The notes: generated by a model not told the origin, from the sequence alone. Counted from the first letter of the stretch, positions 1 to 13,390 are shown. The stretch: DNA of 64,000 nucleotides from Bactrocera neohumeralis (GCF_024586455.1 NC_065921.1:48506574-48570573), one strand, 5' to 3'. Numbers and translations: made by a program.

Positions 1-320
1 AAGTTCGCTATAGGGCCTGAGGTCCACATATTCGGTATCTGGTCTGGCTTGGACAGTTTTCGGTTAAGGCACTATTGGTGCAAAGTTTTATTCCGATATA
101 AGTATTTATTGGTTCTTGATTTGCATACTGGGAAGTGAAAGAATCGGATGGAATTTAAAAATTAAAAATGTTGGTATCTCTGCTACCCAGAGAGTACTCA
201 GATTATAACTCATCTCGTCATTTTCATAATTTATATACACTTAACTTCATTCATTCATCTCGATTAGTTAGGTAAACAAAACTTTTATATTCTGTAGCAC
301 CATGTTGCAAGAGTATAAAA
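1..320 (+). repeat. DINE/Helentron-like repeat, right end only
   Basis: The segment ends at about 305-320 with a GTTGCAAGAGTATAAAA motif, the same kind of end seen near 12311 and 34171 in other copies of the family. The interior is degenerate and the left part lies outside the window. Family assignment is by motif comparison inside the window and is an inference. Confidence 0.35.
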
Positions 321-2399
321 ATGAAATATTAGCTAATCATGAATATATGTACATATGTATTTATGAAAATGGCATAAAATGAAAAAGCATAAAATTAACC
401 GAATCGAGTTGTCGTGTGTAAATGTAATGAGCAACATCAAAAGCGAAGTACATTTTCTACGAGTATATTGATAATGGGATTATACCACAAAACTCTGCAG
501 AAACTTCCAGAACTAAGTATATAATCTGCAGTAGTTCCCATGTAAGTTCAAGTTATGATATTTGCTTTAGTGAGTTTCTTTTCTAATGGAAAATTTTTAA
601 ATAGAAACAATAACATAGACTAAATAGCGCAAGTCAATATAGAACAAGTAATATACATATGTACGTACAGTATACAAGATCTTTACAATGTACAATGTCT
701 TTACAAGAAGATTACAGCAGTCCCTGGTTAAATGAACTTTAATTGCATAAATCGTCTAATAGTAATTGTAATAATCCAAATATTTAATTAAAATAATCTT
801 ATTTATCTACGCCAATTAAGAAGAATCTTATTTGAGAGATCTAAGTCGAGCTTCTCGTACAAGGTCTGCGATTAAACTTTATCATAAAATAGGCCTTTTT
901 ATCTTTATTTATCATTCACTAACACAGGAAATAACTCTATAATGTTATGGTAAAGATTTAAGTTTGACTAAAATTATTGTGAAACACAAATTCGGCAGAT
1001 TATTTTTAACCACTCTTTCTGTAATAAAAAATAATTTAAATACTTATATTTTTAAATGATATTCCAATTTAAAGTTTTCAACCAAATTTCATATTCTTTC
1101 AATAAGCGCTCACATGAAGTAAGTTCTACTGTACGTTGATAAAACTTTGTAATATGATATCTTATATTTTCGGAAATAAACCGCTTATTATTACTAAAGT
1201 AAACCACCGTCAGTCAATGTTTACTTTTTTGTATATAAAAGTATGTACAAAACTATTTTTGAATTGCAGATAAGAGCTGATGCAAGCTGTTTGTCTCTGA
1301 AACATTTGCCGCATGTTCACTTTTTGTGTGTAAATGCAAATAAACCTACTTGCATTTATAATTGTACTGGTAAAAAATTTTCCGCTCAGCCGTATATACT
1401 AACATACTTTACTTCATTACGACTTTCCGGGATTACCAATTTTACTTAAATACTAGTAATTAAATCCAATTTTTTATTGAAATATTTTAATTATAGTCTG
1501 CTTACTATACGTACCATACTATACTTGAAAAAATCTTAGTTTTTGAAAGCAACAACAACAAAAATCAGGGCTGGATTCAATACAAGAGAGTAAGAAAGCA
1601 CCCTTTCTAACTCTTATGATTGTGCTCGTCTAGAGTACATTATACCGGTTGTTCGATTGAGCACATCATATGTTTGTATTAAACGCAGTTAGCACATTTT
1701 TCTTAATATATACAAAAATATAAGCATATACATATGTACATACATATTTAACTTTTTAGAAAACTTAACTTTTCTTGAGTGTCACTTAACTAACACACCA
1801 ATTATGTGAAACAAATATATTTTAGTAGCCAGGTATACTTTGTATGACGTTCATGGTATAATGGTCTGGAAATATATACAAGCTACCAACTGGAGCCAAT
1901 GGAACATTTTGGCGCAATCATTACAATTTTTAATATGGACATACATATGTATGTATGTATGTAGGATGTAAGATATTCTTTAAAAGTATTCCAAAACAAA
2001 AAATTATGAAAGTAAATATTATTCGAAAAAAGCATGATGTATATAACGTGTAACGATTTCTTGGAGTAAATTTTGTCACATATTCAGTTGGAAACGTCCA
2101 TAAACAAATAATGCAAAGTATACGTATTTTTTCTAAAAATATTCAAAGTACAAAACTCGCAAAACTCTGTAGACCACTGATTTTAAGCCGTTAAAAAAAT
2201 TGAGACTGTGATTTCTGATAGCTATTAAAAATGTATATTTTGATATAATCTAATTCTAGCCAACAAAATATACACTTGCGATCAATAAAAATTCACCCCC
2301 ACTTTTTTAACTATTCTATAAATATAAAAAAAAAAAAATTCTATTAAATCTTCTTGGCACTGAAAAATTAATTATGTTTTATGAAATTAGGTTGAACAC
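321..2399. other. AT-rich intergenic DNA, no gene seen
   Basis: Only short random open frames occur here, such as 68 codons at 1243-1449, which has no recognisable motif. There are short TATG/TACA tracts near 1940-1965. I see no RNA gene and no intact transposon ends. Confidence 0.6.
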
Positions 2400-3230
2400 T
2401 CACTAGCTCAGTTATAATCGTTGTGTATTTGGAAAGTTGCTCAAAATTCCAAATGAACAGAGGAAATTGACGGGTAACCTAAAAACTCGAGTATTGGTGT
2501 AAGATGAAAAAAGAAATCTTCTCGACAAATAGCAGCTAGATTGATTGTAGCTATTAAGCTATTGTTCGTAGTTTACAAAAAAGGGAATAGTGATGTTTTG
2601 GAGCGTAAAAATGGATCAGGTGGTCCTCCAAAGTCAACTGAGGAAACATACAACCTTCTGTGACAGATACCTTAAGTGACCCCTTTAAAAGCGCACTTTC
2701 TATAAGAGCGGAGATGTAAAATTTTCACCAAGTTTTCGAAGCCATGCGGTGTCAACATAGAGTTGTGGGTTTATATGGAAGATGCCCTGCCAACCCTAAA
2801 CCATATTAACCCGTAAAATGAAGGCTATCTGACTTTATTGGGCTAAAATGTATCAAAATTGAAATCAGTGTTATTGTGAAAGCAAATTTAATTTCCTAAG
2901 CTCATAAAATTTGGTTTGCGTGCGCCGTTCAAGTAGTAAGAGGTTCCAGGATATACTTATATGTGTAGTAAAGAAAATTAAGTTTCCTCAAAGGCAAATG
3001 GCTTGCTGCTGTTTTTCATACCATGTTTTGGAACATCTACATCTTGTTGATATGAATGCTCAAAAATATAGGACAGTGGTTAACAATTTTTAGTACCCGA
3101 ATTTGAAGAGCATTTTCCTTATATCGATCGCCCAATCTTCCAGGATGACTCAGCGACATGCAATCGTGCCAAATGGCTAAGTATTGATTGGAAAACAAAT
3201 CTTGTATACAAAATCTATACAATAGTGGTG
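2400..3230 (+). mobile_element. Decayed Tc1-like DNA transposon
   Basis: Conceptual translation in several + frames recovers a broken Tc1-type transposase. There is a CFSYHVLEHLHLVD-like stretch (about 3008-3050), followed by sequence readable as KYRTVVNNF, then PNLKSIFLI and a FQDDSA-like catalytic segment near 3140-3160. These match the order of the middle and second catalytic regions of Tc1 transposases. Many stops and frameshifts break the frame, and no clean terminal repeats were found. This is an old, dead copy. Limits are approximate. Confidence 0.55.
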
Positions 3231-4140
3231 CATACATATGTTCCTATTTAGTTCGATTAAGTAACAAATTGCATATGTGTTATTATTTCAATTATATTTG
3301 ATGGTGCGCTTTCATTGACCGCAAGTGTAGCAGAAATATTGGCTTGCTGCTAACTTTACTGATGTGTGAATATGCGCTTAGAATTGTTCAAGAATTTCGG
3401 GTTCCCTACATATGTATGTACGTATTCAACAACGTTTTAATATTCAACAAATTATTTTGTCGCGATAGTAATTGTAGTAAATTGCAATTATCTTGGCATT
3501 TAATTTATTCTTAAAATGTATACAATATGTCGACAATAGTATAAATGTACGTGTGCGACTCATCAGGGGGCGTTTACTAAATAATGAATTAAACGAAGTT
3601 TCGATAACAATCGCTGAACTGTAACACGTCCCATAAAGTTTCAAAGATATGTGCATATATACAGAACGTGCTGTCGTAATTTAATCGAATCATTAATTAA
3701 GTACCTATTTAAACCGTGATGTTAGGTAATGATTTAGATAAAAATAGGTGTTCCATTCGCCATTTTTCTGCTTATCAAGAAATTTATATTAAAAAGCAAC
3801 AACAAAGATATGGAGTTGAATTCGATAAAAGATAGCATAAGGATATCTCAAAGCATGGTATAACCGATTTCTTAAATACATCACGTTGTGTTTTACACAG
3901 TTATGACTAGTTTTACAAAAGTGAAAATACTTATGTAGTTAGGCTTAAAACGTGAAATCAGTAAATATTTGCCCAAGAAGAACCGTTACTTAAATATATT
4001 AATCAAAGGACATGTTAACGTCGGGTAACCCACAAGTGTTGCAGTTTGTTTCAACAATACGAGACGTATTAAAAAATAACGGGAATTTTTGTTTTATGAA
4101 ATAAATATTTGGGGCCGTAAGCAAGACTCCTTCTTTTGGT
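3231..4140. other. AT-rich spacer, no gene seen
   Basis: No open frame with recognisable protein content is present. The 70-codon minus-strand frame at 3444-3656 looks random. Confidence 0.55.
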
Positions 4141-4144
4141 AAAT

Positions 4145-4400
4145 TATATTTTTTTAACCGGAACTTAACTAACAGATGGCTGCTAACCAGACATTAACAA
4201 AAACGTTCATTTGTCTACATTAATGTTGTCGCCTTCAAAATAGTCCTCATTCGAGATTATACACTTATATCAGCGCTTTTTCCAATCGTCTCAAAAATTC
4301 CTAAACTTTATTTTTTGAAATAAGAAAAAGTCACATGAAACCGTTTCAATATGGAGGCTGGGGCATCGTTACAATATTGTTTTTAGCCAAGAATTACCAA
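4145..4400 (-). mobile_element. Mariner 3' fragment (degenerate)
   Basis: Read on the minus strand, the segment encodes a decayed end of a mariner transposase. A PYSPD/CDFFLF-like stretch lies near 4330-4375, and a C-terminal stretch resembling WKKRxYKCIISNEDYFEG lies near 4215-4290. This layout is typical of DD34D mariners. The 5' part is missing; the LINE at 4400 abuts it, so the LINE may have inserted here. Frames are broken. Confidence 0.6.
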
Positions 4401-5647
4401 ATTATAAGCCCGAGAACGAAATGACCTTTTATAGACCAATAAGTCTGCTGACAATATTCTCTAAAATATTCGAAAGAATATTTCTTCGTCGATTATTGCC
4501 AGTTTTGGATTCCTTATCCGTTATCCCAGACCATCAATTTGGATTCAGGCAACTACATGGAACGCCTGATCAGTGTCATAGAGTCGTCAAAACCATACTA
4601 AAATGTCTCGAAGTGAAACAGGATTGTTCGGCAGTTTTCTTAAACATTCAACAAGCCTTTGATAGAGTCTGGCATGAGGGGTTGTTATTTAAAATAAAAA
4701 TTAAACTACCAGCTCCATTCTACCTATTTCTTAGGTCATACCTATATAGATTGCAGACATTTTTACGTTAGAATTAATGATGACACGAAGTCAAAGCAGG
4801 AGTTCCGCAAGGCAACGTGCTTGGCCCAACACTGTACACGATTTTCACTGCCGATATTCTAATAATAAACGACGAAAATATATCTGTTGCCACATATGCG
4901 GACGACACCGCCATTATTGCATCTGCTTACCCTGCAACGAAGCGTCTGAAACTGTTCAAAAACAACTGAACGCAGTTGAATCCTGGCTTCGAAATTGGAA
5001 CATTATGGTAAATGAAAGAAAATCAGCGCATGTTACCTTCACCATGAAAGCAGGAGATTGCCCAGGCATCAATCTCAATGAAACAATTATTCCAGAATGC
5101 ACTAGCTCTAAGTACCTCGGGATGCGCTCAGACAGAAGACTAACATGGCAGCAACACATAAAAATTACGCATTTTAAAACCGATTTGGGCATATGGAATA
5201 CAAATCTGGGGAACTGCATGTAAGTCGAACTTAGAACTAATTCAAAGATATCAGTCGAAAACATTCAGGTTGATTGCAAACGCTCCATGGTACATCAAAA
5301 ATATTAACTTACACAAAGACCTTGAAATAAATATGGTGAAGAGCGAGATTCAGAAACTCAGTTCAAGATATCTTAATCGCCTAAGCTGCCACCCCAACAT
5401 ACAAGCCATTAACCTACTGGACAATAGTGAAGATACTCGCCAACTGCAAAGGCTACATCCCTTAGACTACCATTTAGATCTTAAGTTTAACTGAATTAAT
5501 TAAATTGTAAAGTATATATAATACTAAATTAAGTGAATGGTGGAAAATTTATACTTCAAATGCATTTATGTAGTTAAGGAACAATATGCAATTTTAGCAT
5601 CAAAGTGAATCTTAGATATAATAACATTTCCTTATTGTCACACGACA

Positions 5648-5704
<57 letters not shown>
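4400..5704 (+). mobile_element. Jockey-type LINE, 5'-truncated, with poly(A) tail
   Basis: This is the 3' part of a non-LTR retrotransposon. The reverse transcriptase begins inside the domain (YRPISLL at about 4433) and continues through HQFGFR, DIxQAFD-like (NIQQAFDRVWHEG, about 4645-4680), GVPQG-like (about 4800, another frame), a YADD-like ATYADDTA in a shifted frame (about 4890-4910), and KYLGM/RRLTWQQHI (about 5110-5160). The tail ends near 5494. A 3' UTR of about 160 bp leads to a run of about 51 A (5654-5704), the expected end of a target-primed insertion. Frame changes occur near 4770, 4860 and 5220, so it is not functional. The pattern best fits the jockey clade; the endonuclease and gag ORF are absent. 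Confidence 0.85.
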
Positions 5705-5707
<3 letters not shown>

Positions 5708-5812
5708 TTGCGTATTTAAACCGCAATGAAGTAAGCAAGGAATATTTATTACTTTCTTTCCTTTTAATTTTGAAAATCATTATATAATAATATACGGGAG
5801 CTGGGGAAAGTA

Positions 5813-6909
5813 CAGGGTGGGCCAAAAGAAACCAAGGGGTGTAAAAGTTTAATAACTTTTTCGTTTATTAATTTTTTTTATTTTTTCTTTCAGATTATAT
5901 AGTCAACACTTGGAGAATTTATAATGGAGAGGTACACAACTGAACAGAGAACCAGAGATCGACATTTTAACGTCAGAATTTCGCCCTCTGAAGCAATGAT
6001 TCGTTGCTTAGTTGATCGTCATCACCAACATGGCAGCGTAACAGATTTGCTTCGAACCGGTAGACCACGTTTAAGTCGCACTGCGGAAAATATTGAACGA
6101 GTACAGCAAACGAAGCACCAGAAACATCGGCCAGAAGGCGTTCTGCTCAGCTAGGAATTTCTCGTACGTCACTACGGCGAATTTTAAAAAAATATTTTCA
6201 GTATAAGATGCAAATGGTGCAAGAATTAAAACCCGCAGATCATCGGCAACGTCTAAATTTTGCAGTTAAATTTCAAGAGTTGACCAGAAATGAAATCAAC
6301 TTTGTTAAAAATTTGATTATGAGTGATGAAGCTCATTTTCATTTGAACGGCTTTGTTAATAAGCAGAACTGTAGGTTTTGGGGTTCTTAAAATCCATGAG
6401 CCATTCATCAACGCCAATTACACCCCATCAGGTGTACAGTATGGTGTGGGATCACATCTGAAAATGTCATTGGGCCTTACTTCTTCGAGAATGAAGATGG
6501 AAGTGCTGTAACCGTAAATGGAGAGCGGTATCGGCTTATGATAGAAAATTTTTTTTCGTCCTGCTCTTGAAAACAGACCTGGTATGTGGTTTCAGCAGAA
6601 CGGAGCTACTGCCCATACTCCCCGAGACACAATGGCACTTTTAAGTCAAATTTTTGGAGGGCGAATAATTTCCAGAAATTCGTAAATTATTTGGCCAGCG
6701 CGATCGCCAGATTTGACAGCACCCGATTATTTTCTTTGGGGTTATTTGAAGGAGCGAGTGTATGTGAACAAGTCAGAGACAATCCTTGAACTCAAGGCAA
6801 ACATTGGTGCAGAAATTCGAACGCTACAGCCACAAGTTTTGAAAGATGTTATGGAAAATGTTAATGTTATTAAACTTTTACACCCCTTGGTTTCTTTTGG
6901 CCCACCCTG
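5813..6909 (+). mobile_element. Rosa-type (DD41D) mariner, defective copy A
   Basis: The ends are inverted repeats beginning CAGGGTGGGCCAAAAGAAAC, flanked by TA at 5811-5812 and 6910-6911. The transposase starts at 5924 (MERYTTEQRT) and shows SDEAHF (about 6320), WFQQNGAT (about 6583-6606) and LTAPDYFLWG (about 6715-6744). It lacks about 20 N-terminal residues present in copy B (20431-21721) and the last C-terminal segment, and it has several frameshifts and stops. The second catalytic Asp of the family is Asn here, as in copy B. Both copies therefore share a dead active site, which suggests that they were moved by another transposase or derive from one inactive lineage. Confidence 0.9.
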
Positions 6910-6959
6910 TACATATGTATGTATTTCCTAGTTCTTGATGGATTTATACTGTATTTAAC

Positions 6960-8930
6960 GGTCATTGCGTAGCAAAATTAAGTGAACGCATTATATTGGA
7001 TTACTATAGTTTAATTCTGAAAGCATGTGAAATCGGACACTAACCACCCCAGCTTCCATATACAACTTTAAATGATTTTCGTTAACCTTTTCGTGAGTTA
7101 TAATTATAAAATTGTGTAGAAACATTTGCGGGAGTACATTCTTAATAGAGTAATGCCGATATTTAATGCAATCAAACCAAACATGCACCTAGTCCCAAGA
7201 CCTCACTGTTTATGTTGGTCGAAATGTGCTGATATGTTTTCTTAAACATAATGTAATTAAACCCTGAATTCTTATAAATGAAATGAGCAATAATGAGTAC
7301 TATCTAAACCTCTTTACGTAATATAATGTTTTCTTTTTCTCTGGTTTACTTTTTCCTGATATATCAAATATATTAAATTTAGGCACTTTGCTTGAGTTAA
7401 TCTCACTTGAGTTGAATGAGTTGATAACACTTGAGACAATAAGCAAAATATATTAATGAAACTTGGTGAGCTTATGAGATGTAATATAATATAAGTTAAT
7501 AAGATACTAATTGTGATTGCATTCCATTCAATGTATCGTCGAATAACGATTTTTATACCCTGAACATGTATGGTATACATGTAAGTATAGATGAGCAGCG
7601 TGACGAGCTCAATTGATTTAGCTGTCCCTCTGTCTGTATACACGCAATTAGTCTCTCGGTTTTAAAGCTCTGAAATTTTACACTCGTCCTTTTCTCTTCA
7701 AGAAGCTGCACATTTGTTAGAACCGCTGATATCGCATCACGTTAACATACATTTAAATTGAACAATCAAAAACAAGTTATTGTATGGAAACTTTCTTATT
7801 TGTGACTAACCAAATTAACGTTTTTTCTTACATTATATACAATTTTGCAACACCTGTTTGCTCTCCTTTGATCTGATCGAGAGTGGAAAATCTCTGATTG
7901 TACAGGAACTTCCTTATTTGTTATACTCTTGCAAAAGTTTGCTACAGAGTATAATAGTGTTGTTCACGTAACAGTTATGTAAACGCCCCCTATAAGTTTA
8001 AAGCGCAAAACTGTGCAAAAGCGTTCATGTTATAATAACTAAATTCGTTCTGGGAAATTTTTTTTAATCCCTTCCCTTTTTGAATTCGGATTATAACCCC
8101 GCCCTCTCCTCGTATAACGCTTTTGTTAAAAACTGCTAATAGATAAATCTATAAATAAATGCGCCCTAGACATAAAATACACCCGAGATGGTACAAAAGA
8201 GCCTTATAAGAGCCGGTTTTAAAATTGTATGACAGGTGTGTCAAATGATACCACTTTCCACTTTTCACCTTCCAAAATAGTTACAAAACAACAGAACAAA
8301 ACTTGGTACGAATAATGCCTTTGAGGTGTGCCACATAACAACTAAAAATTGTCCCCATCAAACTAAAACCTTTGGAATTTCAAGATACCGAAAATGTGGT
8401 CCCCAAGTCCATTTGCGAAATTTTTATCGAAAATATCGCTCAATCTGTTAGATATGTTACAGAAATTTGAAGAGAATACTTTTCTTATAATAGTATATCT
8501 GTATGTTGTGTCATAAATGGATTGAATCGGATCGATATCCTCATATGTACATATATCTAATAGAAAGATTTTCGAACTTTTTTCTGACTTTATATAGCAT
8601 AAATCGGCAATTGTGTGAGTTACCTTAATGAAATTCAGAGAGCATAAAATCGGGTCAATACTGCCCATAAGCCTACAAAAGATTTTCAAACTTCCAGTTG
8701 GTTTTATACCACATATATTGGCCAATATGTAAGATATCTCTTGCAAAATTAACTGAACGCATAAAATTAGATATAATATAGTTTAATGCCCGAACTAAGT
8801 GAAATCGTCCACAAATTACCCAAACTCACACCTACTACATATATTGGTCTATGTATGAGTTTTATAGTTATTTAAAAAATTGCTTGGAAATATTTTCTCA
8901 AGTAGAATCATCTTCGTCAACTGTAATGAT
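6960..8930. repeat. Degenerate DINE/Helentron-like repeat sequence
   Basis: Pieces of the dispersed family recur here. One is a TTATACTCTTGCAAAAG hairpin-type end followed by GTTGTTCACGTAAC (about 7919-7975). Internal segments near 6970-7060 and 8620-8830 repeat motifs seen near 32230-32320 and 61290-61400, such as a TAAGATATCTC stretch and a CTTCCAGTTGGTTTTA-like stretch. Several overlapping copies are probably present, and limits are uncertain. No gene is visible. Confidence 0.4.
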
Positions 8931-9289
8931 TTTTGAATTTTGGGACTCCCTGTATAAGTTAATCAGATACAAATTTTATAGTAATCCATTCACGATTTCG
9001 TGGAACAATGATTCATGAATTCTTTCGCAACAATTTTCAAATAAAGTTTTGCTAACACCTAAAGGTTCTTCTCTCGCTTTGTTTACACGATTATAAAATG
9101 GTCGTTTACACCCGAAGTATGTCCATTTATGGGTGTAAGTACATATTAAGTTTAAATCTGTATAAGGTAAATAATATGAAGGTTACTTAGGACAAGTGCA
9201 AGTACAAATGAAATATACTTTTAGGTATGCAATTTTTTATCTTTATTTGATATTTATTAATATACCGAAAAAACGTTAACTTCGGTTGT

Positions 9290-9745
9290 CTTGAAGTTAT
9301 AATACCCTTCACAAATACAAAAGATTCTTTATAAGAACTTGATTAAGATCGTTCAGTTTGTATTGCAGCTAATTTCATAGTGATCCAACTCTTCAGAGAT
9401 TGCTTTATTTGCCTAGACAATAACTCACTCCAAATTTCGTGAAGATATCTTGTCAAATGAAACAGTTTTTCATACATACATATATACATACATTTCTTGG
9501 GAGAAAAGGACGTGAGAAAAGTTTTAGATGGATGTATCTAAAACTGAGGGACTAGTTTGTATATATGGAGACGGATGGACGAACGGATATATGTACATAC
9601 AGATGAGCATATCAAAATCAAATCGGTTCATCAATCTGATCATATATATATATACTTTATAGAGTCTCCGAAATCTTCTTCTAGGTGTTACAAACTTCGT
9701 GTCAAATTTACAGTACCCTGTTCTGGGTATAAAAATCAAAAGTCA
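9290..9745 (-). repeat. DINE-1-like repeat copy
   Basis: The segment starts AATACCCTTCACA and ends CCCTGTTCTGGGTATAAAA. It contains GGAGACGGATGGACGAACGG (about 9567-9586) and TATATATATACTTTATAGAG (about 9646-9665). This arrangement (GGACGGAC block, then TATATACTTTATAG, then a GGGTATA end) is the known layout of DINE-1/INE-1 elements of flies. No coding capacity is visible. Confidence 0.5.
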
Positions 9746-10790
9746 CTTTTGATTTAATAATAATTACTGGGTACTCGCCTAACACTGATATAAAAAAGTA
9801 GACAAGCAGCCAAGTGGACGAGATAACTCAATTACTTTTTAATAAAAATCTGGCTTGTTAGTATTTACTGTGACAGTATTATATCATTATCAGAAATACC
9901 GGGTTGTTGAAATATTCAAGTACCTATATTTAGAATTACGATCAATGTTTATGAATTTGGGTATGAATATTTAAAAATATTGAGTGTCTTTTTCCCTCAC
10001 TCAATTAGTTTGAAATCCATTACCTCAGTATGAGTTAACAATCAATATAATCCAAAAATGATGTTGGTTCATTTATTCTTACCCTCAGTAAAAAATATTG
10101 AGACATCTGTCCGTACGGTTAATTAATTAAGTCAAGTTTGTTTGTCAGTGTTAACATTAGAAAAATTTGTTATAATATTGAAAGAGCTTGTTCTATGACT
10201 TTTCTCCTTGAAACAGAGGTTTTAATCATTTGGTGATAAGGGCTTTCTGAATTCGTTAATGCGATATTAGTAAGTTTAAATTGACCCAATTCCTTCGACA
10301 ATAGCTCGCATATGCAATAAAATATTTCCATTTAGGCTTACCTCAATTTGTTTAACTTAAAAAAATTGTCGGGTGAACATACTAAAAAAAATTAGTAAGT
10401 AAGTTTGTTAGTAACTGAGTTAACCGAAACCGCCTTGGGGTCTGCAACAAATCTCTGCAATACCACATTCATTGTATCCTTAAATCAATTTATATGTTAT
10501 TTTAGTTATTGATTCATGTGCTGTTTAATGTTCAATTCTTTTAAATTTTGAAATTGTAGTAGTATCTCAGTAAAAGTAACGAGTATCGAGTTTTATAGAG
10601 AGATTTTATAATGGGACATTTACAGTAAATTCTAAACATGACGGCTTTAACGAACAAACAATTGTTTGACACCAGAATAAAAGTAAAATTTGGTTATTAC
10701 ATGCTTGCATACATACTTATGTGTAAATTCGTATAAGAACGTACCTCAACACCAATTACTCACACTTGCTAGGTCAGCGACGACCAAAAA
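9746..10790. other. AT-rich spacer, no gene seen
   Basis: No recognisable coding frame, RNA gene or terminal repeats are present. Confidence 0.55.
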
Positions 10791-11227
10791 ATTGGTCCAG
10801 TATATCAAATTGCTAAACTTTTATATAAAATTAAATAATATTTTAAGGGGGTAGTATGGCAAAAATTTTTCAAAACATTGAAACAATTCTTTTTGCTGGT
10901 TTGATTACTTTAAACCCTTAAAAATAATGTAGAAACCTTCCTTTGACTCAGATGGTAACGGAAAGTTTTTAGAAATCAGATCCGCAGCAAGGTGTCGTGC
11001 GCTCGAATCGTACAGCTGGCGATCTTCAAACGCGTTTTTCTCGAAACAGTGTTTTTTGAACTGAAACCCATGATCCCAGCCAATCTCCTTGGCCGATTTG
11101 TCTAATTTTTTTTAGATTTTTCAGAAAAGATTTGGCTATCTAATGACCTATAATCATCATTGTTAATAGATATTTGACAACATTATGACACAATTACTAA
11201 CAAAAAACAGGCGAAAAAAACAATAAA
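10791..11227. other. Unclassified, somewhat GC-richer spacer
   Basis: The segment includes a more complex stretch (about 10930-11150, with GCGCTCGAATCGTACAGC and CCCAGCCAATCTCCTTGG). It does not translate into anything I recognise. It is probably an old repeat. Confidence 0.3.
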
Positions 11228-12311
11228 AAACAAGTAATGAAGGGCTAAGTTCGGGTGTCACCGAACATTTTATACTCTCGCATGATAAAGTGATAATAAT
11301 TTACATATTTTTTTATTTTTTTATTTTGCTGTAAAATTAATTAGATTAGATCAATTTGTGTACTTTGAGTATTGAATTGTATTTTCATTTCCTAATGTAT
11401 ATATTATACAGAGAAGGCATCAGATGGAATTCAAAATAGCGTTATATTGGAAGAAGGCGTGGTTGTAAACCGATTTCACCCATATTTCGTACATGTCATC
11501 AGGGTGTTAAGAAAATATTATATACCGAATTTCATTGAAATCGGTGGAGTAGTTCCTGAGATATGGTTTTTGGTCCATAAGTGGGCGGCGCCACGCCCAT
11601 TTTCAATTTTTAAAAAAAGCCTGGATGCAGCTTCCTTCTGCCACTTCTTCCGTAAAATTTAGTGTTTCTGACGTTTTTGTTAGTCGGTTAACGCACTTTT
11701 AGTGATTTTCAACATAACATTTGTATAGGAGGTGGGCGTGGTTATTATCCGATTTCTTCCATTTTTGAACTGTATATGGAAATGCCTGACGGAAACGACT
11801 CTATAAAGTTTGGTTGACATAGCTATAGTAGTTTCCGAGATATGTACAAAAAACTTAGTAGGTGGCAGGGCCCCGCCCACTTTTCAAAAAAATTACGTCC
11901 ATATATGCCCCTCCCTAATGCGGTCCTTTGTGCCAAATTTCACTTTAATATCTTTATTTATGGCTTAGTTATGACACTTTATATGTTTTCGGTTTCCGCC
12001 ATTTTGTGGGCATGGCAGTGGGCCGATTTTACCCATCTTCGAACGTAACCTTCTTATGGAGCCAAGGAATACGTGTACCAAGTTTCATCATGATATCTCA
12101 ATTTTTACTCAAGTTACAGCTTGCACGGACGGACAGACGGACGGACGGACAGACAGATATAACCCTATTTCGACTCTACTCGTCGCCCTGATCACTTTGG
12201 TATATATAACCCTATATCTGACTCTTTTAGTTTTAGGACTTACAAACAACCGTTATGTGAACAAAACTATAATACTCTCGTTAGGTTGCTAACATTGTTG
12301 CGAGAGTATAA
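11228..12311 (+). repeat. DINE/Helentron-like repeat, copy a (long)
   Basis: The segment opens with AAGTTCGGGTGTCACCGAAC (11248-11267) and TTTTATACTCTCGC. It contains ACGCCCA-type tracts, and a GGACGGACAGACGGACGGAC block lies at about 12127-12150. It closes with a terminal stem-loop: ACTCTCG, a short loop region with GTTGCTAAC/GTTGCGAG, then AGAGTATAATA (about 12272-12311). Copy b (16696-17287) is nearly the same sequence in the opposite orientation. The small frames inside are not genes. Confidence 0.55.
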
Positions 12312-12962
12312 TAAAATTTATCCCGTTCGTTTCAGATCATCCGAATTTTATTACCAAAATCGTTCGGTTCGCGCTTTACGTCCTTTTTTAAAAGATGGCG
12401 TCTTCCGGTCAGTTTACTTTATCCACCATATCTCTGTTTCTGAGAGGTGTGGCCATTGGGTTTGTGTTATTCGACCACATGGAAGATTTTACGCAAAGAT
12501 CTTGGTGGATATCAAGCTCTAGAAAAGTTGGCAGAAAAATCGACAAATTTTATTGAGAAACAATTTTTTGGTTTGTACGCTGGTGGAATAATACATGCTA
12601 TCGTTCGGATAATATACATATGTGTTTCAAAAATGGCGCTACATGCCACACAGCTCGCGATTCTTCTCAAATCGGAGAAAATTTCAAGAAATGGACCCGT
12701 AAGTTGGCCACCAAGATCATACGATTTAACGCCTTTAGACTATTTTGTGTGGGGCTACGTCAAGTCTAAAGTCTACAGAAATAAACAGCAACTAAAAACC
12801 GAAATGCTTGGACTTTCCGAATGGACCACCTAGAAAATTTAAATGAAATTATCTTAATCATGAACCAATCTAACGTTCCAAATAAAGAACCGATGAGATT
12901 TTGCAAATTTTATGCGTTTTTTTTTTAAAAAAAAGTTATCAAGCTCTTAAAAAATCACCCGA
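12312..12962 (+). mobile_element. Rosa-type (DD41D) mariner fragment B1
   Basis: This is a decayed, internally deleted copy of the element that forms the palindrome at 14814-15764. The N-terminal region reads FYYQNRSVRALRPF (about 12338-12380). Later segments are FGLYAGGII (about 12569-12592), WPPRSYDLTPLDYFVWG (about 12706-12755) and KSKVYRNK. The end matches the family terminal repeat: TCAAGCTCTTAAAAAATCACCCGA, with TA at 12963-12964. The second catalytic segment is destroyed. It abuts the end of the DINE-like copy. Confidence 0.75.
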
Positions 12963-13013
12963 TATATTTCTTGCCTAATAATGTAAATAGGCATATTTAT
13001 CAACGAAAATGGT

Positions 13014-13390
13014 TTATTTATTTTTTTTGGTTTTTTCTTTTTTTCGATTGCTGTTTTGTTTCGGGCTCATACGCATAGATCCATGCACAGTGATATAGGA
13101 TGGTGCTTCATAGCCATACAAAGATTTTAGTTCATCGATGCACTCTTGTCGTGATAATCCATGTCGAAAGTTGTGAAAAATGATCGCACGAAAGTGTTCA
13201 CGAGTTAATTCCATTTTTTGGCCGAGATGAATTTTTTAATTCCCTGTAAATCAAACAATTCACGATTAAATGACAAAACGTTCTGAGTGATGTTATGCTA
13301 AAAAATGTCAAACTTTCCAATGGAAATGTCAGATTGCACCTGGCAACACTTAGTGTTGCCCTAAGCCAGAATATATATAGCACCCCTAGT
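13014..13390 (-). mobile_element. Mariner 5' fragment with N-terminal HTH
   Basis: On the minus strand a frame starts at 13214 with MELTREHFRAIIFHNF and continues GLSRQECIDELKSLYG, the first helix-turn-helix of DD34D mariner transposases. The similarity stops after about 48 residues. Upstream of the start codon (13215-13390) lies a 5' region with a CCTGGCAACACTTAGTGTTG stretch. No catalytic domain is attached, so this is a truncated copy. Confidence 0.75.

Noticed and set aside
5574..5825. Frames with poly-Lys or poly-Phe at the A-run
   Set aside because: They only translate the 51-bp poly(A) tail of the LINE.
8363..8746. 127-codon minus-strand frame
   Set aside because: It lies in degenerate DINE-like sequence that recurs elsewhere without an open frame.
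9557..9757. Frames over the GACGGATGGACG region
   Set aside because: They translate the conserved non-coding block of a DINE-1-like repeat.
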